From: Kineosporia corallincola
Lineage (GTDB): Bacteria; Actinomycetota; Actinomycetes; Actinomycetales; Kineosporiaceae
Length of the DNA: 64,000 nt
Direction: 5' to 3'
Assembly (NCBI RefSeq): GCF_018499875.1
Contig: NZ_JAHBAY010000002.1
Coordinates: 62,001-126,000 of the forward strand
The position numbers and the translations under genes were made by a program. This document shows positions 33,821 through 42,947 of the stretch, piece after piece. Under the pieces are notes generated by a model. It saw only the letters and a program-made list of their open reading frames with translations. It made no database searches and was not told the DNA's origin. Position 1 is the first letter of the stretch, and each line of letters starts with the position of its first letter.

Positions 33821-34722
33821 ACGAGGACGCCGACCAGGACCTGCGCCTGGAGGTCGCCGACCGCCTGGTGGAGGCCGGCACCACCGTGGTGGTTCCGGGC
33901 CGCGTCACCAACCTCACCGACGAGCCGCTGCGCACCGTGATCCTGGCCCAGGGACTGCCCGCCGGGTGGTGTCCGCCGGCGCACGTCCTCACGCTGCCGG
34001 CGCACAACTCCGCCGAGGTGTTCGTCTACCTGACCCCACCGACGGGCACACCGGTCGGCTGCTACCCCTGGGCCCTGACCGCGCAGACCACGCAGCAGCC
34101 GATGCAGGCCGTGAACGCGGAACTGGGCGTGAGGCGTCCCTCGCCCCCGCCGCCCGAGACGGCCCGGCCCGGGCACCCACGGCGCCGGTGGATCGTGGTG
34201 TCCGTGGCCCTCGGGATGGCGACAGCCGTGGCGGCGGTGCTGGTGCTGCTCCGGCCGGACACCCTGTTCCGGCCGCTGGAGCGCGCCCTGGTCCTGAAAC
34301 CCCCGAGGGGGAGCACCGGGTCCGGGACGACGCCGACGCCGACGCCGACCGAGTCACCGACGTACAGGGGGCCCTCGGAGGTTTCGGTCAGCATCGCCGT
34401 ACAGGCCGACGGCGCGCAGGACGTCAAGGGCATCCGGGTGGAGCTCACGAAGCTGAACCTGAACAGTCTCAGCAACGCGTCCCAGGGGCAGACCGAGGAC
34501 CACACCGTCCCTGACCAGGTCGTGAACGGCACACCGTGGACCACGACACTTCCGCCGGGACTCTACGCCCTGACCTTCACGAAAACCGGCTATGAGCCCG
34601 AGCAGGTGGTGCTCGATGTCACCTCGGCGAACCCGGCCACGCTTCCCGACGTGCAGTTGAGCCGGTCACCGGAGAAGAAGGAGACCGACGACAAGAGCCA
34701 GCAGGAGGCCGCCCAGCACTAA
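33817..34722 (+). CDS. Single-pass Ig-like membrane protein 3 of the CIS locus (short form)
   Basis: 301 residues: one Ig-like domain (about 1-105), a basic stretch PRRRW, a membrane helix near 125-145, a Thr/Pro linker, then an outer beta domain with LPPGLYALTFTKTGYEPEQV. It looks like a shortened relative of the two preceding proteins. Its last 18 codons and stop overlap, on the opposite strand, the end of the gpI-like gene, where they encode a charged tail. Confidence 0.7.
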   Translation: MNEDADQDLRLEVADRLVEAGTTVVVPGRVTNLTDEPLRTVILAQGLPAGWCPPAHVLTLPAHNSAEVFVYLTPPTGTPVGCYPWALTAQTTQQPMQAVNAELGVRRPSPPPPETARPGHPRRRWIVVSVALGMATAVAAVLVLLRPDTLFRPLERALVLKPPRGSTGSGTTPTPTPTESPTYRGPSEVSVSIAVQADGAQDVKGIRVELTKLNLNSLSNASQGQTEDHTVPDQVVNGTPWTTTLPPGLYALTFTKTGYEPEQVVLDVTSANPATLPDVQLSRSPEKKETDDKSQQEAAQH

Positions 34723-35667
34723 CCCGGCCATCCACCAGGGCCTCGGCTCCTCGTCCCACGGGCCGTCCGGCCACACGAACGGTTCATCGTCCTCCAGCGG
34801 TTCCGTCTCCACCACCGGCGACGTCGTCACCCGCAGGGCAGAACCGCACCGTGCGCACTCGACCGCCACCGCCTCGGCCGGTTCCGCGCAGGCCGGGCAC
34901 AACCGGCCCGGCCGCACGGCCCGCCCCCCGGTTCCCGGCAGCCGCCGGGCCGGCCCGGCCAGGGCGGGAGCCGGTTCCGCCACCACCGGTGGCGTGACCG
35001 CCTCGCCCAGCGGCGGGTGCACGTCTCCGGGCCCGCCGTCCCAGAAGAACGGCCCTCCGGCGACCGTCGTCCACCGCTCCTGCGCGGGCGTCTCCGGTTC
35101 CGGCTCGCGCGGTGAGGGAATCAGCTCGGTGAAGGCGGCGGAGGCGATGCCGGGCGTGGGCATCACGACGAGTTCCACCCGCACGCCGATCGGCACCTCG
35201 GTCCGCACCAGTTCCAGCACATACTCGGGAAGGGTGTTGCCCGGCAACGGCATCCGGATCATCACCCAGCCGGTGTCGTCGTCGGGACAGGTGTCCTCGC
35301 GGTACACCCCGCCGCCGTCGATGATCTCCACCGGGTGGCCGCCGGACAGCTGCTCCAGCAGCTCCCGCAGCCCGGTGCTGGTGCCGCGGGCGCTCAGGGC
35401 CCGGGCCTGGGCGCGCACCCAGTCCCGCTCCCGCACGTCGTGCAGATTCTCCTCCGGGTCGGCGGGCGCACCGATCCAGCTGCCCAGCCAGTGCACCAGC
35501 GGGTCCGGGGTGACGCTGAGATCCGCCGCCCGGCCGATGTTGTCGGCCGAGTGCACGAGCGTGCCCGCGACGTCCTCGAAGATCGTCGCGAACCGGGCGG
35601 TGAAGTCGTCCTCCAGCATCGCCACCGGCAGCTGGCGCACCAGCCAGCCGGGAGAGGGTGCGTTCAC
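34666..35667 (-). CDS. CIS baseplate gpI-like tail protein with zinc ribbon and C-terminal membrane anchor
   Basis: 333 residues. The N-terminal ~180 residues match phage P2 gpI-type tail proteins (VRQLPVAMLEDDFTARFATIFED, LVHWLGSWIG, ARALSARGTSTGLRELLEQLSGG). A linker leads to a CxxC-x10-CxxCG zinc ribbon, then an acidic stretch and a hydrophobic helix at the extreme C-terminus (WWMAGLVLGGLLLALVVGLL). That makes it a tail-anchored protein, unusual for a baseplate part. It is coupled by GTGA to the baseplate J gene upstream. It may correspond to Afp12 by position. Confidence 0.8.
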   Translation of the reverse strand: MNAPSPGWLVRQLPVAMLEDDFTARFATIFEDVAGTLVHSADNIGRAADLSVTPDPLVHWLGSWIGAPADPEENLHDVRERDWVRAQARALSARGTSTGLRELLEQLSGGHPVEIIDGGGVYREDTCPDDDTGWVMIRMPLPGNTLPEYVLELVRTEVPIGVRVELVVMPTPGIASAAFTELIPSPREPEPETPAQERWTTVAGGPFFWDGGPGDVHPPLGEAVTPPVVAEPAPALAGPARRLPGTGGRAVRPGRLCPACAEPAEAVAVECARCGSALRVTTSPVVETEPLEDDEPFVWPDGPWDEEPRPWWMAGLVLGGLLLALVVGLLLLR

Positions 35668-37592
35668 CGGTTCACCACGCTCAGCCCGGCGGGCAGGAAC
35701 AGGCTGTCAGCACCGGGTTTCAGTACCTCCCGGGCCGGCCCGACCCGCTCACCGGTGCGCAGGTCGTACTCGTACAGGCAGACGTCCTCGATCGACGCGA
35801 CCCCCTCCACGCCCTCCAGCCGCAGGGCGATGGCCGCCGCCGTGAGGTCCTTGTCGAAGGGCCATCCGGTGCCGTCGGCGCCGCCCTCGATCGGGTCCAG
35901 CCACGAGCGCAGCAGCTGCTCCGCCGCGTGCCGCACCCCGGCGGCGCCCCGGCCCACGGCCACCCGGATCGTCGCCTCCACCGAGACCCCGACGTAGTAC
36001 GGCGTGGTCAGCTCGATCCGGGTGCCGACCAGCCTGCGCGGTTCCAGCGACTGCGTGACCTGTTCCAGCAGAGCTTCTTCCAGGGCGAAGTCGTCGATCG
36101 AGCGAAAGCCCTGCACCGGCAGCAACTGCGGCACGATCAGCAGCCGCACCGGACCACCTGGCCGCTCCGGCGGCACGCAGCGCACCCGGGCGATGCGCGG
36201 GCTGCTCTCCAGAGTCAGCTGCTCGAAGTCGGCCGAGGTCACGGCCCGGCGCCCGGTGCGTAACGTCAGCGGCCCGCGCACCTTCACCTCGTCCACTGTC
36301 TCCGGGTCCGAGCCGCCGGTGGCCGCTCTCAGGTTGGTCACCGTGGTGATGTAGGGCAGCGGCGTGCGCGGTGCGACCAGGGTGCGGGCGCCGACGTTCC
36401 CGGCCGCGCCACCCCCGACGCGGTAGCCCGTCACCGACACCGTGGCCCCCTCGGCCGGCACCGCACCGTGCCGCCGCACCCAGCCGTCCGGCTGGCGCAC
36501 GGCCGGCCCGAACCGGATCGCCCCACTGGCGCTGTCCCAGACGAAATGCCGGTCGTAGGGCCCGCTACGGGTGAAATCACTGACCTCGGTCCAGATCTCG
36601 TCGCCGTCCGGGCCGGTGACCAGCACGTGCTCCCCGGGCCGCCGGGGCGCGACCGGCCCGCGCGCGGTGCTGAACACCTGCCCGGGCCGGCCGTCGCTGC
36701 GGCCCACCACCTCGGCGGGCAGCACCTCGGAGTGTTCCGCCGCCGCGGTGCCGCCGACCACGGCCGCGCTCACCGCGCTGATCCGCGGCGGACGGGTGTA
36801 CGCGGGCTCGCCGGGGTCCGGGTCACGCAGCACCGCGCGGATCCAGTAGGCGGTGCGGCCCCCGACCGCCTGGGCGCCGTGCGAGCGGGGCATCAGCAGG
36901 ATGATCTCGCCGGGCCGGTTCAGCCCGCCGGTGCTGTCGCGGTGCACCGGCAGCAGGGACCAGTCCTGGCCGGTCCAGGCCTGCCAGGCGATCGGCGGGT
37001 TGCCGGGGTTGATGCCGGTGCCGGCGGCGGACGCCGAGAAGGTGAGCCGCAGGGCGGATCCCGCCAGCGACTGCGCGAAACCCAGGTTGACGGCGTCCCC
37101 CTCGGCCGCGAAGCACGGCTCGTCGAGCCCCAGCCGTAGTGACGGCATCAGGTCGCGGGTGCCGTCCGGGCCGGCCGTGGTGGTCAGCACCTGGGTGAGC
37201 CGGGGCGGGCTCATCACCAGGTCCTCCACGGTGCCGAACACCACCGCCTCGCCGGGGCCGGAGCCGGTGGCGACCTGGCTGCCGGCCGGCACCCGCACGT
37301 CGTGGTCCAGCACGTCGGACAGCCAGAACGTGAGGTCGCAGGCGGCCACCCCGGGCGCGAACGGCTCGATGCCCAGCAGGTCGAGGAATTGCAGGTACAG
37401 CCGGTCCGGCACCTGGTTCAGCCGGTAGGTCAGCTGGTCACACATCCAGGCGAACAGCTCGATCAGCGCGACGCCCGGGTCGTTGAGGTTGTGGTTGGTC
37501 CATTCCGGGCAGTGCCGTGGGATGGCGCGTTTCGCCTCGTCCACGAAGTCCTGGAAGCGGCGGTCGTCGAGGGTCGGTACGGGCAGAGGCAT
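35664..37592 (-). CDS. CIS baseplate J / gp47-like protein (Afp11-like)
   Basis: 642 residues. The N-terminal hallmark of putative baseplate assembly proteins is clear: CPEWTNHNLNDPGVALIELFAWMCDQ, here best read as TNHNLNDPGVALIELFAW, followed by YRLNQVPDRLYLQFLDLLG. The C-terminal part has the gpJ-like region (DVCLYEYDLRTGERVGP). It forms baseplate wedges that trigger sheath contraction. Overlapping start and stop codons tie it to the gp25 and gpI-like genes. Confidence 0.9.
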   Translation of the reverse strand: MPLPVPTLDDRRFQDFVDEAKRAIPRHCPEWTNHNLNDPGVALIELFAWMCDQLTYRLNQVPDRLYLQFLDLLGIEPFAPGVAACDLTFWLSDVLDHDVRVPAGSQVATGSGPGEAVVFGTVEDLVMSPPRLTQVLTTTAGPDGTRDLMPSLRLGLDEPCFAAEGDAVNLGFAQSLAGSALRLTFSASAAGTGINPGNPPIAWQAWTGQDWSLLPVHRDSTGGLNRPGEIILLMPRSHGAQAVGGRTAYWIRAVLRDPDPGEPAYTRPPRISAVSAAVVGGTAAAEHSEVLPAEVVGRSDGRPGQVFSTARGPVAPRRPGEHVLVTGPDGDEIWTEVSDFTRSGPYDRHFVWDSASGAIRFGPAVRQPDGWVRRHGAVPAEGATVSVTGYRVGGGAAGNVGARTLVAPRTPLPYITTVTNLRAATGGSDPETVDEVKVRGPLTLRTGRRAVTSADFEQLTLESSPRIARVRCVPPERPGGPVRLLIVPQLLPVQGFRSIDDFALEEALLEQVTQSLEPRRLVGTRIELTTPYYVGVSVEATIRVAVGRGAAGVRHAAEQLLRSWLDPIEGGADGTGWPFDKDLTAAAIALRLEGVEGVASIEDVCLYEYDLRTGERVGPAREVLKPGADSLFLPAGLSVVNR

Positions 37593-38206
37593 CAGCTGCC
37601 CGCCTCACGTTCCTGCGGGATCAGGTAGAACGGGTGCACCAGGTTGCGCCGGTCGTTGGTGGCCCGCACCCGGTAGCCCACGTGGATGTCCACCAGCCCG
37701 GGCACCCGGGGGGCGGCGACCACGTCCACCTCCTCCACCGCCACGCGCGGCTCCCAGCGGGCCAGCGCCTCGCGCACGGCGTGCCGGATCAGGCCCAGGG
37801 TGTTCGGGTTGATCGGCTCGAACACGAGTTCATGGATGCGGCAACCGAAATCGGGCCGCATCAGCCGCTCGCCGGGAGCCGTCAGCAGCACCATCCGCAC
37901 CGAGGAGTCCAGATCGGCGGCACCCGACGTGAGCGCGATCGAGCCGCTGGCGTCCACCCGCATCGGCCAGGCGAAGCCGCGGCCGATGAAGTCGACCACC
38001 TCGCGCGGCGTCGCCGTCATCGGGGCCGGGTCGAGTTCCGCGGGGCGGGTGGGCACGGCCACGTTCGCGTCGTCCCCCGCCGACACCGCTGTGGGACGCC
38101 GCTGGCCGGGGATCAGCGCGGCGGTGACCGGTGGTTGCGTGGTCAGGTCGACGGTGCCGCCGTCGTCCTCGGGCATGTCCGTGGGGGTGCTCTCGTCGCC
38201 GTTCAC
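37592..38206 (-). CDS. GPW/gp25 family CIS baseplate wedge protein (Afp9-like)
   Basis: 204 residues. The gp25 core is FIGRGFAWPMRVDASGSIAL near 72-91, with LLTAPGERLMRPDFGCRIHELVF after it; the EPR-type turn of the family reads RWEPRVAVEEVDV. An N-terminal ~65-residue acidic, disordered extension is additional. It nucleates sheath assembly at the baseplate. The GTG start lacks a good ribosome site; an ATG ten codons on is an alternative. Confidence 0.9.
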   Translation of the reverse strand: MNGDESTPTDMPEDDGGTVDLTTQPPVTAALIPGQRRPTAVSAGDDANVAVPTRPAELDPAPMTATPREVVDFIGRGFAWPMRVDASGSIALTSGAADLDSSVRMVLLTAPGERLMRPDFGCRIHELVFEPINPNTLGLIRHAVREALARWEPRVAVEEVDVVAAPRVPGLVDIHVGYRVRATNDRRNLVHPFYLIPQEREAGS

Positions 38207-38502
38207 GATGGCTTACTCGGTGCCGGGCGCCGTGCCTTGAGCCGATCGGGCGATATAAGGCGCTGTTTTCTGCACGGGAAAGTACGGACGGCGGGCGAGG
38301 GCGATTCGTCCCGCGAACATTTGGGCTTGTCCCGATTCATGTGGCATATTCCTGATCGGCGGAACGGGGCCCATACTCCGGATCTGCTGATGCCCGGGCC
38401 ACGAGGGGGTGCTCCAGGTGAAGGTGCCAGCTGCCGTTCGCGCCTGTACGGGGAGACCGTGCACACGGGCCGGATCGGTGGACGCTCGAAGGCGGGGGTT
38501 TG
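38207..38502. other. Divergent intergenic region at the head of the gp25-J-I operon
   Basis: About 300 bases of somewhat lower GC than the flanking genes, expected to hold promoters for the gp25 operon to the left and the small coiled-coil gene to the right. No clear dyad or consensus promoter is found. Confidence 0.35.
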
Positions 38503-38778
38503 ATGATGGCAAGTACGGAGACCCGGATGACCGTGGTGGAACAGGGCCTGGGGATCGAGGACGGCGTCGTCACCGCGCCGGAGGATAGGCAGTGGCGGGC
38601 CGACATGAGTGATCTGCGCTCGGGCGTGCGCGAATTGCGTCGCGGGCAGGAGGCGATCCGCACAGAGCAGCGAGAACTGCACGCCGAGATGGCGGTGATC
38701 AGGTCGCATGTCCGGCGCATCATCGAGATGCTCACCGACCTGACCACGACCGTCAGGGCCGCTCAGCACACGCGATGA
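38503..38778 (+). CDS. Small coiled-coil protein
   Basis: 91 residues. After a short N-terminal segment, residues ~30-85 form a heptad-like helix rich in Arg/Glu (RSGVRELRRGQEAIRTEQRE) followed by a Leu/Ile-rich end. GGCGGGGG lies just before the ATG pair. It overlaps the end of the convergent dynamin gene by 26 bases. It could be a small structural or adaptor protein of the CIS region; no family is recognised. Confidence 0.5.
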   Translation: MMASTETRMTVVEQGLGIEDGVVTAPEDRQWRADMSDLRSGVRELRRGQEAIRTEQRELHAEMAVIRSHVRRIIEMLTDLTTTVRAAQHTR

Positions 38779-40231
38779 TGCCCTCCACCGTCCGCACGAT
38801 GTCCCAGCAGGCCACCCGCAGCTGACGGCTCGTGCCGGGGGAGCCGGCCAGGGTCTGCCAGAAGCCCAGCTGCCCCAGTGCCGCCCGCGAGATCACCCCG
38901 TCGGCGGCGCCGGGCGGCAGGCCCAGCCGGGCCGCGATCCCGAAACCGGTTGCCCCGAGCAGCCGCTCGGCCTCCTCCCGGTGGCTCTCGGGCACCGTCA
39001 CCGCACCCGCGCGCAGGTCGTTCAGCAACTGGATCTCGCGGAACTCGTGCGCCGACGAGGTGACCTCCTCGACGATCGTCTCCAGGCGTCCCGGCTCGGC
39101 GCAGCCCCCACGGCGGATCACGGCGCGCACCGCGGTCAGCGCCGATCGGGCGCGCAGCAGACGGCTGCGCTCGGTGAACTGCCGCAGCAGGATCTCGCGC
39201 AGGTCGTCCAGGCCGCTCACCCGGTTCAGCCGCGCGGCCAGCTCCGCGGCCGAGCGCGCCTCACCGGCCTCGATCGCCCGCAGCGAGTCTCGCACGCCGA
39301 AAAGGCCCAGCCGGTCCAGGATGTACGCCCGTTCCCGCCGGGGCACCGGCACCTGCGTGTCGAGGAACCGGTCGGCGGTCAGCAGCAGCCGATCCAGGCG
39401 TTCCCGCGGCAGGTCGGCGAGCCGGGCCAGCACCTGGTACTCGTTCTGCCGCAACGTCATCGCGGCATGCCCCACCAGCCCGGCGACCGGAACCACCAGC
39501 GGGCACAGTTTCCGGATGCGCCGGTCGGAGCGGTAACGGGCGGCCACCCGGGCGGCCACGTCGAGCGCGTCCAGTCGCAGGGAACCGATCTCGTCGGCGC
39601 GCGAGAGCACCCCGACCGCGTTCACCGGTGTGCCCCGGCCGAACTCGTCGTCGTGGAAGGCGTCGAGAAAGCGGATGTCGTCGGCGTGCGCGTGCCGCAG
39701 GAGATACAGCACGGCGTCGACGGTTGCGGTGCGCTCGTCGTCCCCAGGTAGTAAAGCTGTTGCCCGCAGCGAGGTCTCGGCCGACAGTGAGCCGATGCCC
39801 GGCGTGTCGATCAGGGTGACGTCGCTGAGCCGGGACGACGGCCAGGTCACCTCCAGATGGTCGACGTCGTCCACCGGCACCCCGAGGTCGACCGTCAGCG
39901 CCCCCGTGGCCCGCCGGTAGGGGCGCTGTTCCACGCGCCCGTCCCGATGGTGGACGGCGACGCGCGGGCTGTTCCCGCCCACGTACCAGGTGACCAGCCT
40001 GGTGCACTCGCCGGCGTCGGTGGGCGCCAGCTCCTCGCCGACCAGAGCGTTGAGCAGGGTGGACTTCCCGGCCTTGACGCGTCCGGCGATGGCGACGCGC
40101 AGGGGCTCGGACAGGCGGCGCTGCGTGTCCTGGAGCTGTGCGGACGTGGTCTCGTCGAGTGCCAGTTCCAGCGCCTGGGCCACCAGGTAACGCACGGACG
40201 CCGTCAGGTCGCCTCCCAGCTCGGCGCTCAC
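38753..40231 (-). CDS. Dynamin-like GTPase, IniC-type
   Basis: 492 residues. GTPase motifs: P-loop GRVKAGKST (50-58), switch threonine region CTRLVTWYV, LIDTPG, and LSRADE in place of the usual xKxD. The Arg/Leu/Glu-rich helical C-terminal half fits a dynamin stalk. There is no membrane helix. Its GTG overlaps the stop of the second dynamin gene, giving the paired order known for IniA and IniC of mycobacteria, where such proteins respond to envelope damage and remodel membranes. Confidence 0.82.
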   Translation of the reverse strand: MSAELGGDLTASVRYLVAQALELALDETTSAQLQDTQRRLSEPLRVAIAGRVKAGKSTLLNALVGEELAPTDAGECTRLVTWYVGGNSPRVAVHHRDGRVEQRPYRRATGALTVDLGVPVDDVDHLEVTWPSSRLSDVTLIDTPGIGSLSAETSLRATALLPGDDERTATVDAVLYLLRHAHADDIRFLDAFHDDEFGRGTPVNAVGVLSRADEIGSLRLDALDVAARVAARYRSDRRIRKLCPLVVPVAGLVGHAAMTLRQNEYQVLARLADLPRERLDRLLLTADRFLDTQVPVPRRERAYILDRLGLFGVRDSLRAIEAGEARSAAELAARLNRVSGLDDLREILLRQFTERSRLLRARSALTAVRAVIRRGGCAEPGRLETIVEEVTSSAHEFREIQLLNDLRAGAVTVPESHREEAERLLGATGFGIAARLGLPPGAADGVISRAALGQLGFWQTLAGSPGTSRQLRVACWDIVRTVEGIIACAERP

Positions 40232-42147
40232 TTCTCCACCCGAGGACGCTGGAGGGCGTCGAGGTTTCGTCGGTCACCGTCGAGTTCGGCGGAGCGGGCC
40301 CGGCGCTGCCGCTCGTCGAGCCGTCCGGCCCGCTCCACCGAATGCATGGCGCGGCGCGAGGTTTCGTGCAGCACCTGGGCCCGGGCCCCGAAGTCGTCAC
40401 GCAGCTCGCGCCAGGTGCGGCGCAGGGAGTCCTTGCAGTCCTTGTCGACGACGAACTTGGCCTCGTCGATGAACGCCCGGCACACCGTCTTGGCCTGCTG
40501 ACGGCGCTGGTGCACCAGACGCTCGTAGTCGTCGTGGAGGATCTTCTTGCCGATCCCCGCGCCGAGAATCAGCGCCAGCGGCCCCATCAGCGGGATGTAC
40601 TCGGGGTGCTGCAAAATCATCGGGACGGCCAAGGACGGCACCATCGCGGCGGTGCGGCCGAGGAACACCATCTTGGGGATGAGCGGCTCGCCGGGCGGTA
40701 GCTCCACCTGTCCCAGATGCACTCCGTGCAGCAGTTCGGCGGGGGCGCTGAGCCCCAGTCTGAGCGGCACCCCGGACTCCGCCGCGAAGGAGCTCGCGAC
40801 CTCGGCGGACAGGTCGGCCGCCCGGGCGGCGAGCAGCTCGTGGTTGGCCGTGGCGGCCAGGATCGCCTGCCGCTGGATCCAGGCCTCCATGGTCGGCCAG
40901 TTCTGCTCCGGGTCGGTGCGGTCGATCAGTTGCTCCGCCCGCCCGGCCAGCCTCCGCAGCCGCTCGTCCAGGTCGTGGTGGATGTCGGCGATCAGGTCTT
41001 CCATCCCGTCCGAGAGCCGTTGCTGCCACTGGCTGTCCGGCTCCAGCAGGCGCCGAGTGCGTTCGGCGGAGGCACGCAGCTGCTCGGTGACGACCGGCCC
41101 GATCTCGGGGCTGCTCAGCACCCGCTGCTCGGCCGCGATCTCCAGGCTGAGCTGCTCGCGCACGAAGCCGAGATCGCGGTGCGCGGCCGTGACCGCCTCG
41201 GAGGCCGCCGGCTCGGCCACCTCCGTCCGGAGCCAGTCGAGCAGATCCACGAAACCCGATTCGTCCCGCGTCTGTTCGCTCTCCAGCTGGAGGAACGACG
41301 AGACCGGCACCACCGGCACGTCGTCCACCCCGTGGGCGGCCAGGTGCGCGCGGTTCAGCTCGACGATGCTGCGCCAGTGCGGGTAGATGTCGGTCTTGGA
41401 CACCACGCACACCGCGCGTGGTACCCGCTCCAGAGCGTCTTTCAGGAAGGTCATCTCGGGTGCCGTGAGCTCCTGCGAGGCGTCGGTCACGAAGACCATC
41501 GCGCAGGCGGAACCGAGCACACCCATCGTCATCGCCCCGTGGGTGGACTCCAGACCGCCCACGCCCGGCGTGTCGATGAGGCACAGCCCGTCTTCCAGCA
41601 ACGGGTGGGGGAGCGCGATCTCGACGGAGTGCAGCCCGGAATTCCGGGAATCCTCGACGAAGACGGCCAGCTCCCCGATCTCGACCGGCTCGCTGTCCAG
41701 AGCGGTTTCGCCGGGATCTCTCGATTGCCCGAAGTACGCCGTGGCTTTCGGGGCATCGCCGTGCCGGACGAACATCGGGACGGCGGTGGCGACGTCCGCG
41801 TCCACCGGGCAGACCTCGTTCTGGAGCAGGGCGTTCACCAGAGTGCTCTTGCCCCGCTTGAACTCGCCCACCACCACGACGCCGAGAATCCGCCCGGCCA
41901 GCCGGGCCTGGGTGCCGGCCAGGTGACGGCTGAGGTCCTGCCGTTCGTGCTGCTCGGCCAGGTTGCGCGCCAGATCGAGGACGCCCGTGGTGCGGTTGAT
42001 CTGGTCGGTCCCGGTCCCGGTCCCGGTCGCGCCTGGCTCGAGTCGCTGTCCGCAACCGCCGCAGAACGAGGAATCGCCGGGATTGTCCCGGGCGCAACCC
42101 GGACATGATGCGGTCAGTCCCGGTGTCCCCGGATCCACGCTCGGCAC
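40228..42147 (-). CDS. Dynamin-like GTPase with zinc ribbon, IniA-type
   Basis: About 640 residues. An N-terminal CxxC-x10-CxxCG zinc ribbon (CPGCARDNPG, CGGCG) precedes the GTPase domain: P-loop GEFKRGKST near 94-102, LIDTPGVGG and SKTD. A long helical region follows, with a hydrophobic double segment (AAMVPSLAVPMI, LMGPLALILGAGIG) that is probably the membrane paddle. The start is uncertain: in-frame GTGs at 42147 and 42138 both precede the ribbon, and further upstream the frame overlaps the divergent gene. It is coupled to the IniC-like partner. Confidence 0.8.
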   Translation of the reverse strand: MPSVDPGTPGLTASCPGCARDNPGDSSFCGGCGQRLEPGATGTGTGTDQINRTTGVLDLARNLAEQHERQDLSRHLAGTQARLAGRILGVVVVGEFKRGKSTLVNALLQNEVCPVDADVATAVPMFVRHGDAPKATAYFGQSRDPGETALDSEPVEIGELAVFVEDSRNSGLHSVEIALPHPLLEDGLCLIDTPGVGGLESTHGAMTMGVLGSACAMVFVTDASQELTAPEMTFLKDALERVPRAVCVVSKTDIYPHWRSIVELNRAHLAAHGVDDVPVVPVSSFLQLESEQTRDESGFVDLLDWLRTEVAEPAASEAVTAAHRDLGFVREQLSLEIAAEQRVLSSPEIGPVVTEQLRASAERTRRLLEPDSQWQQRLSDGMEDLIADIHHDLDERLRRLAGRAEQLIDRTDPEQNWPTMEAWIQRQAILAATANHELLAARAADLSAEVASSFAAESGVPLRLGLSAPAELLHGVHLGQVELPPGEPLIPKMVFLGRTAAMVPSLAVPMILQHPEYIPLMGPLALILGAGIGKKILHDDYERLVHQRRQQAKTVCRAFIDEAKFVVDKDCKDSLRRTWRELRDDFGARAQVLHETSRRAMHSVERAGRLDERQRRARSAELDGDRRNLDALQRPRVEK

Positions 42148-42212
42148 CCTGGTGAATTCGGCCCGCGACGATGCGAAACTTGAGCCTGCCAGCACATCCC
42201 GGGGGGAATCCG

Positions 42213-42938
42213 ATGTCCGGTACCGAGACCGCACCACCGTCGTCCGCCGGGGCTACCGCCACGGTCTGCGAGGCCTGCCGCACGGAGAACGGCCCGGAGC
42301 GCCGGTTCTGCAAGCGGTGCGGGGCGTGGATGATCGAGGCTCCGCCGTCGCGCCCGGTGGTGCGGATTCCGTATGCGGTGCGGATGCGGAAGTGGCTGTT
42401 CGGGCGCACGCCGTACACGCCGGGCCTGGGGCCCGCGGGCTGGGCGGTGCGCCTGGCCTACGGCATGGTGCCGCTCGTGCTGGTGGCGGCTCTCGTGCAG
42501 GTGCGGCCGGATCACTGGCTGATGTACCACTTCGGCTGGTGGCAGATCACCGATGCCGACGCCGCCGCTCCCGTGAACACCTGGGAGGTGCAGCGCTGGG
42601 CGGTCGACGGCATCCGCAACCGGGGGTGGATGACCGCGGGAGCGGGTTCGGGCACACTGGTCATCCGGTTCCCGGGCGAGACACAGATCCGGGAAATCTC
42701 CTTCGAGACAGGATATTCGTCGGACGACAAGTCCGTCCGGCGACCGAAGAAGATCACGATGACCTGGGGGGATACGGATGATCCGATCCCGGTCGATCTG
42801 CACGACACCCACCGGGTGCAGTGGAAGCGCGTCAACGAGAAGGCGTCGTCCGTGACGATCAGGATGGACGAGGTGTATCAGCCGGGAGCGACCGGGAAGC
42901 CCGTGCTGATCGGGGAGATCAGCTTCTGGCGCATCTGA
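42213..42938 (+). CDS. Zinc-ribbon membrane protein with NADase-type glycan-binding-like domain
   Basis: 241 residues. The N-terminal CxxC-x10-CxxCG ribbon (CEACRTENG, CKRCG) is followed by one membrane helix (about 81-104) and an outer beta domain of the discoidin-like type (STWEVQ-like NTWEVQRWAVDGI, ending ISFWRI) seen as NADase-type glycan-binding domain. GGGGGGAAT precedes the ATG. It is divergent from the dynamin gene. It would link a cytoplasmic ribbon to cell-wall or glycan binding outside; its place in the CIS locus suggests envelope attachment (inference). Confidence 0.7.
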   Translation: MSGTETAPPSSAGATATVCEACRTENGPERRFCKRCGAWMIEAPPSRPVVRIPYAVRMRKWLFGRTPYTPGLGPAGWAVRLAYGMVPLVLVAALVQVRPDHWLMYHFGWWQITDADAAAPVNTWEVQRWAVDGIRNRGWMTAGAGSGTLVIRFPGETQIREISFETGYSSDDKSVRRPKKITMTWGDTDDPIPVDLHDTHRVQWKRVNEKASSVTIRMDEVYQPGATGKPVLIGEISFWRI

Positions 42939-42947
42939 TCGTCTCGC

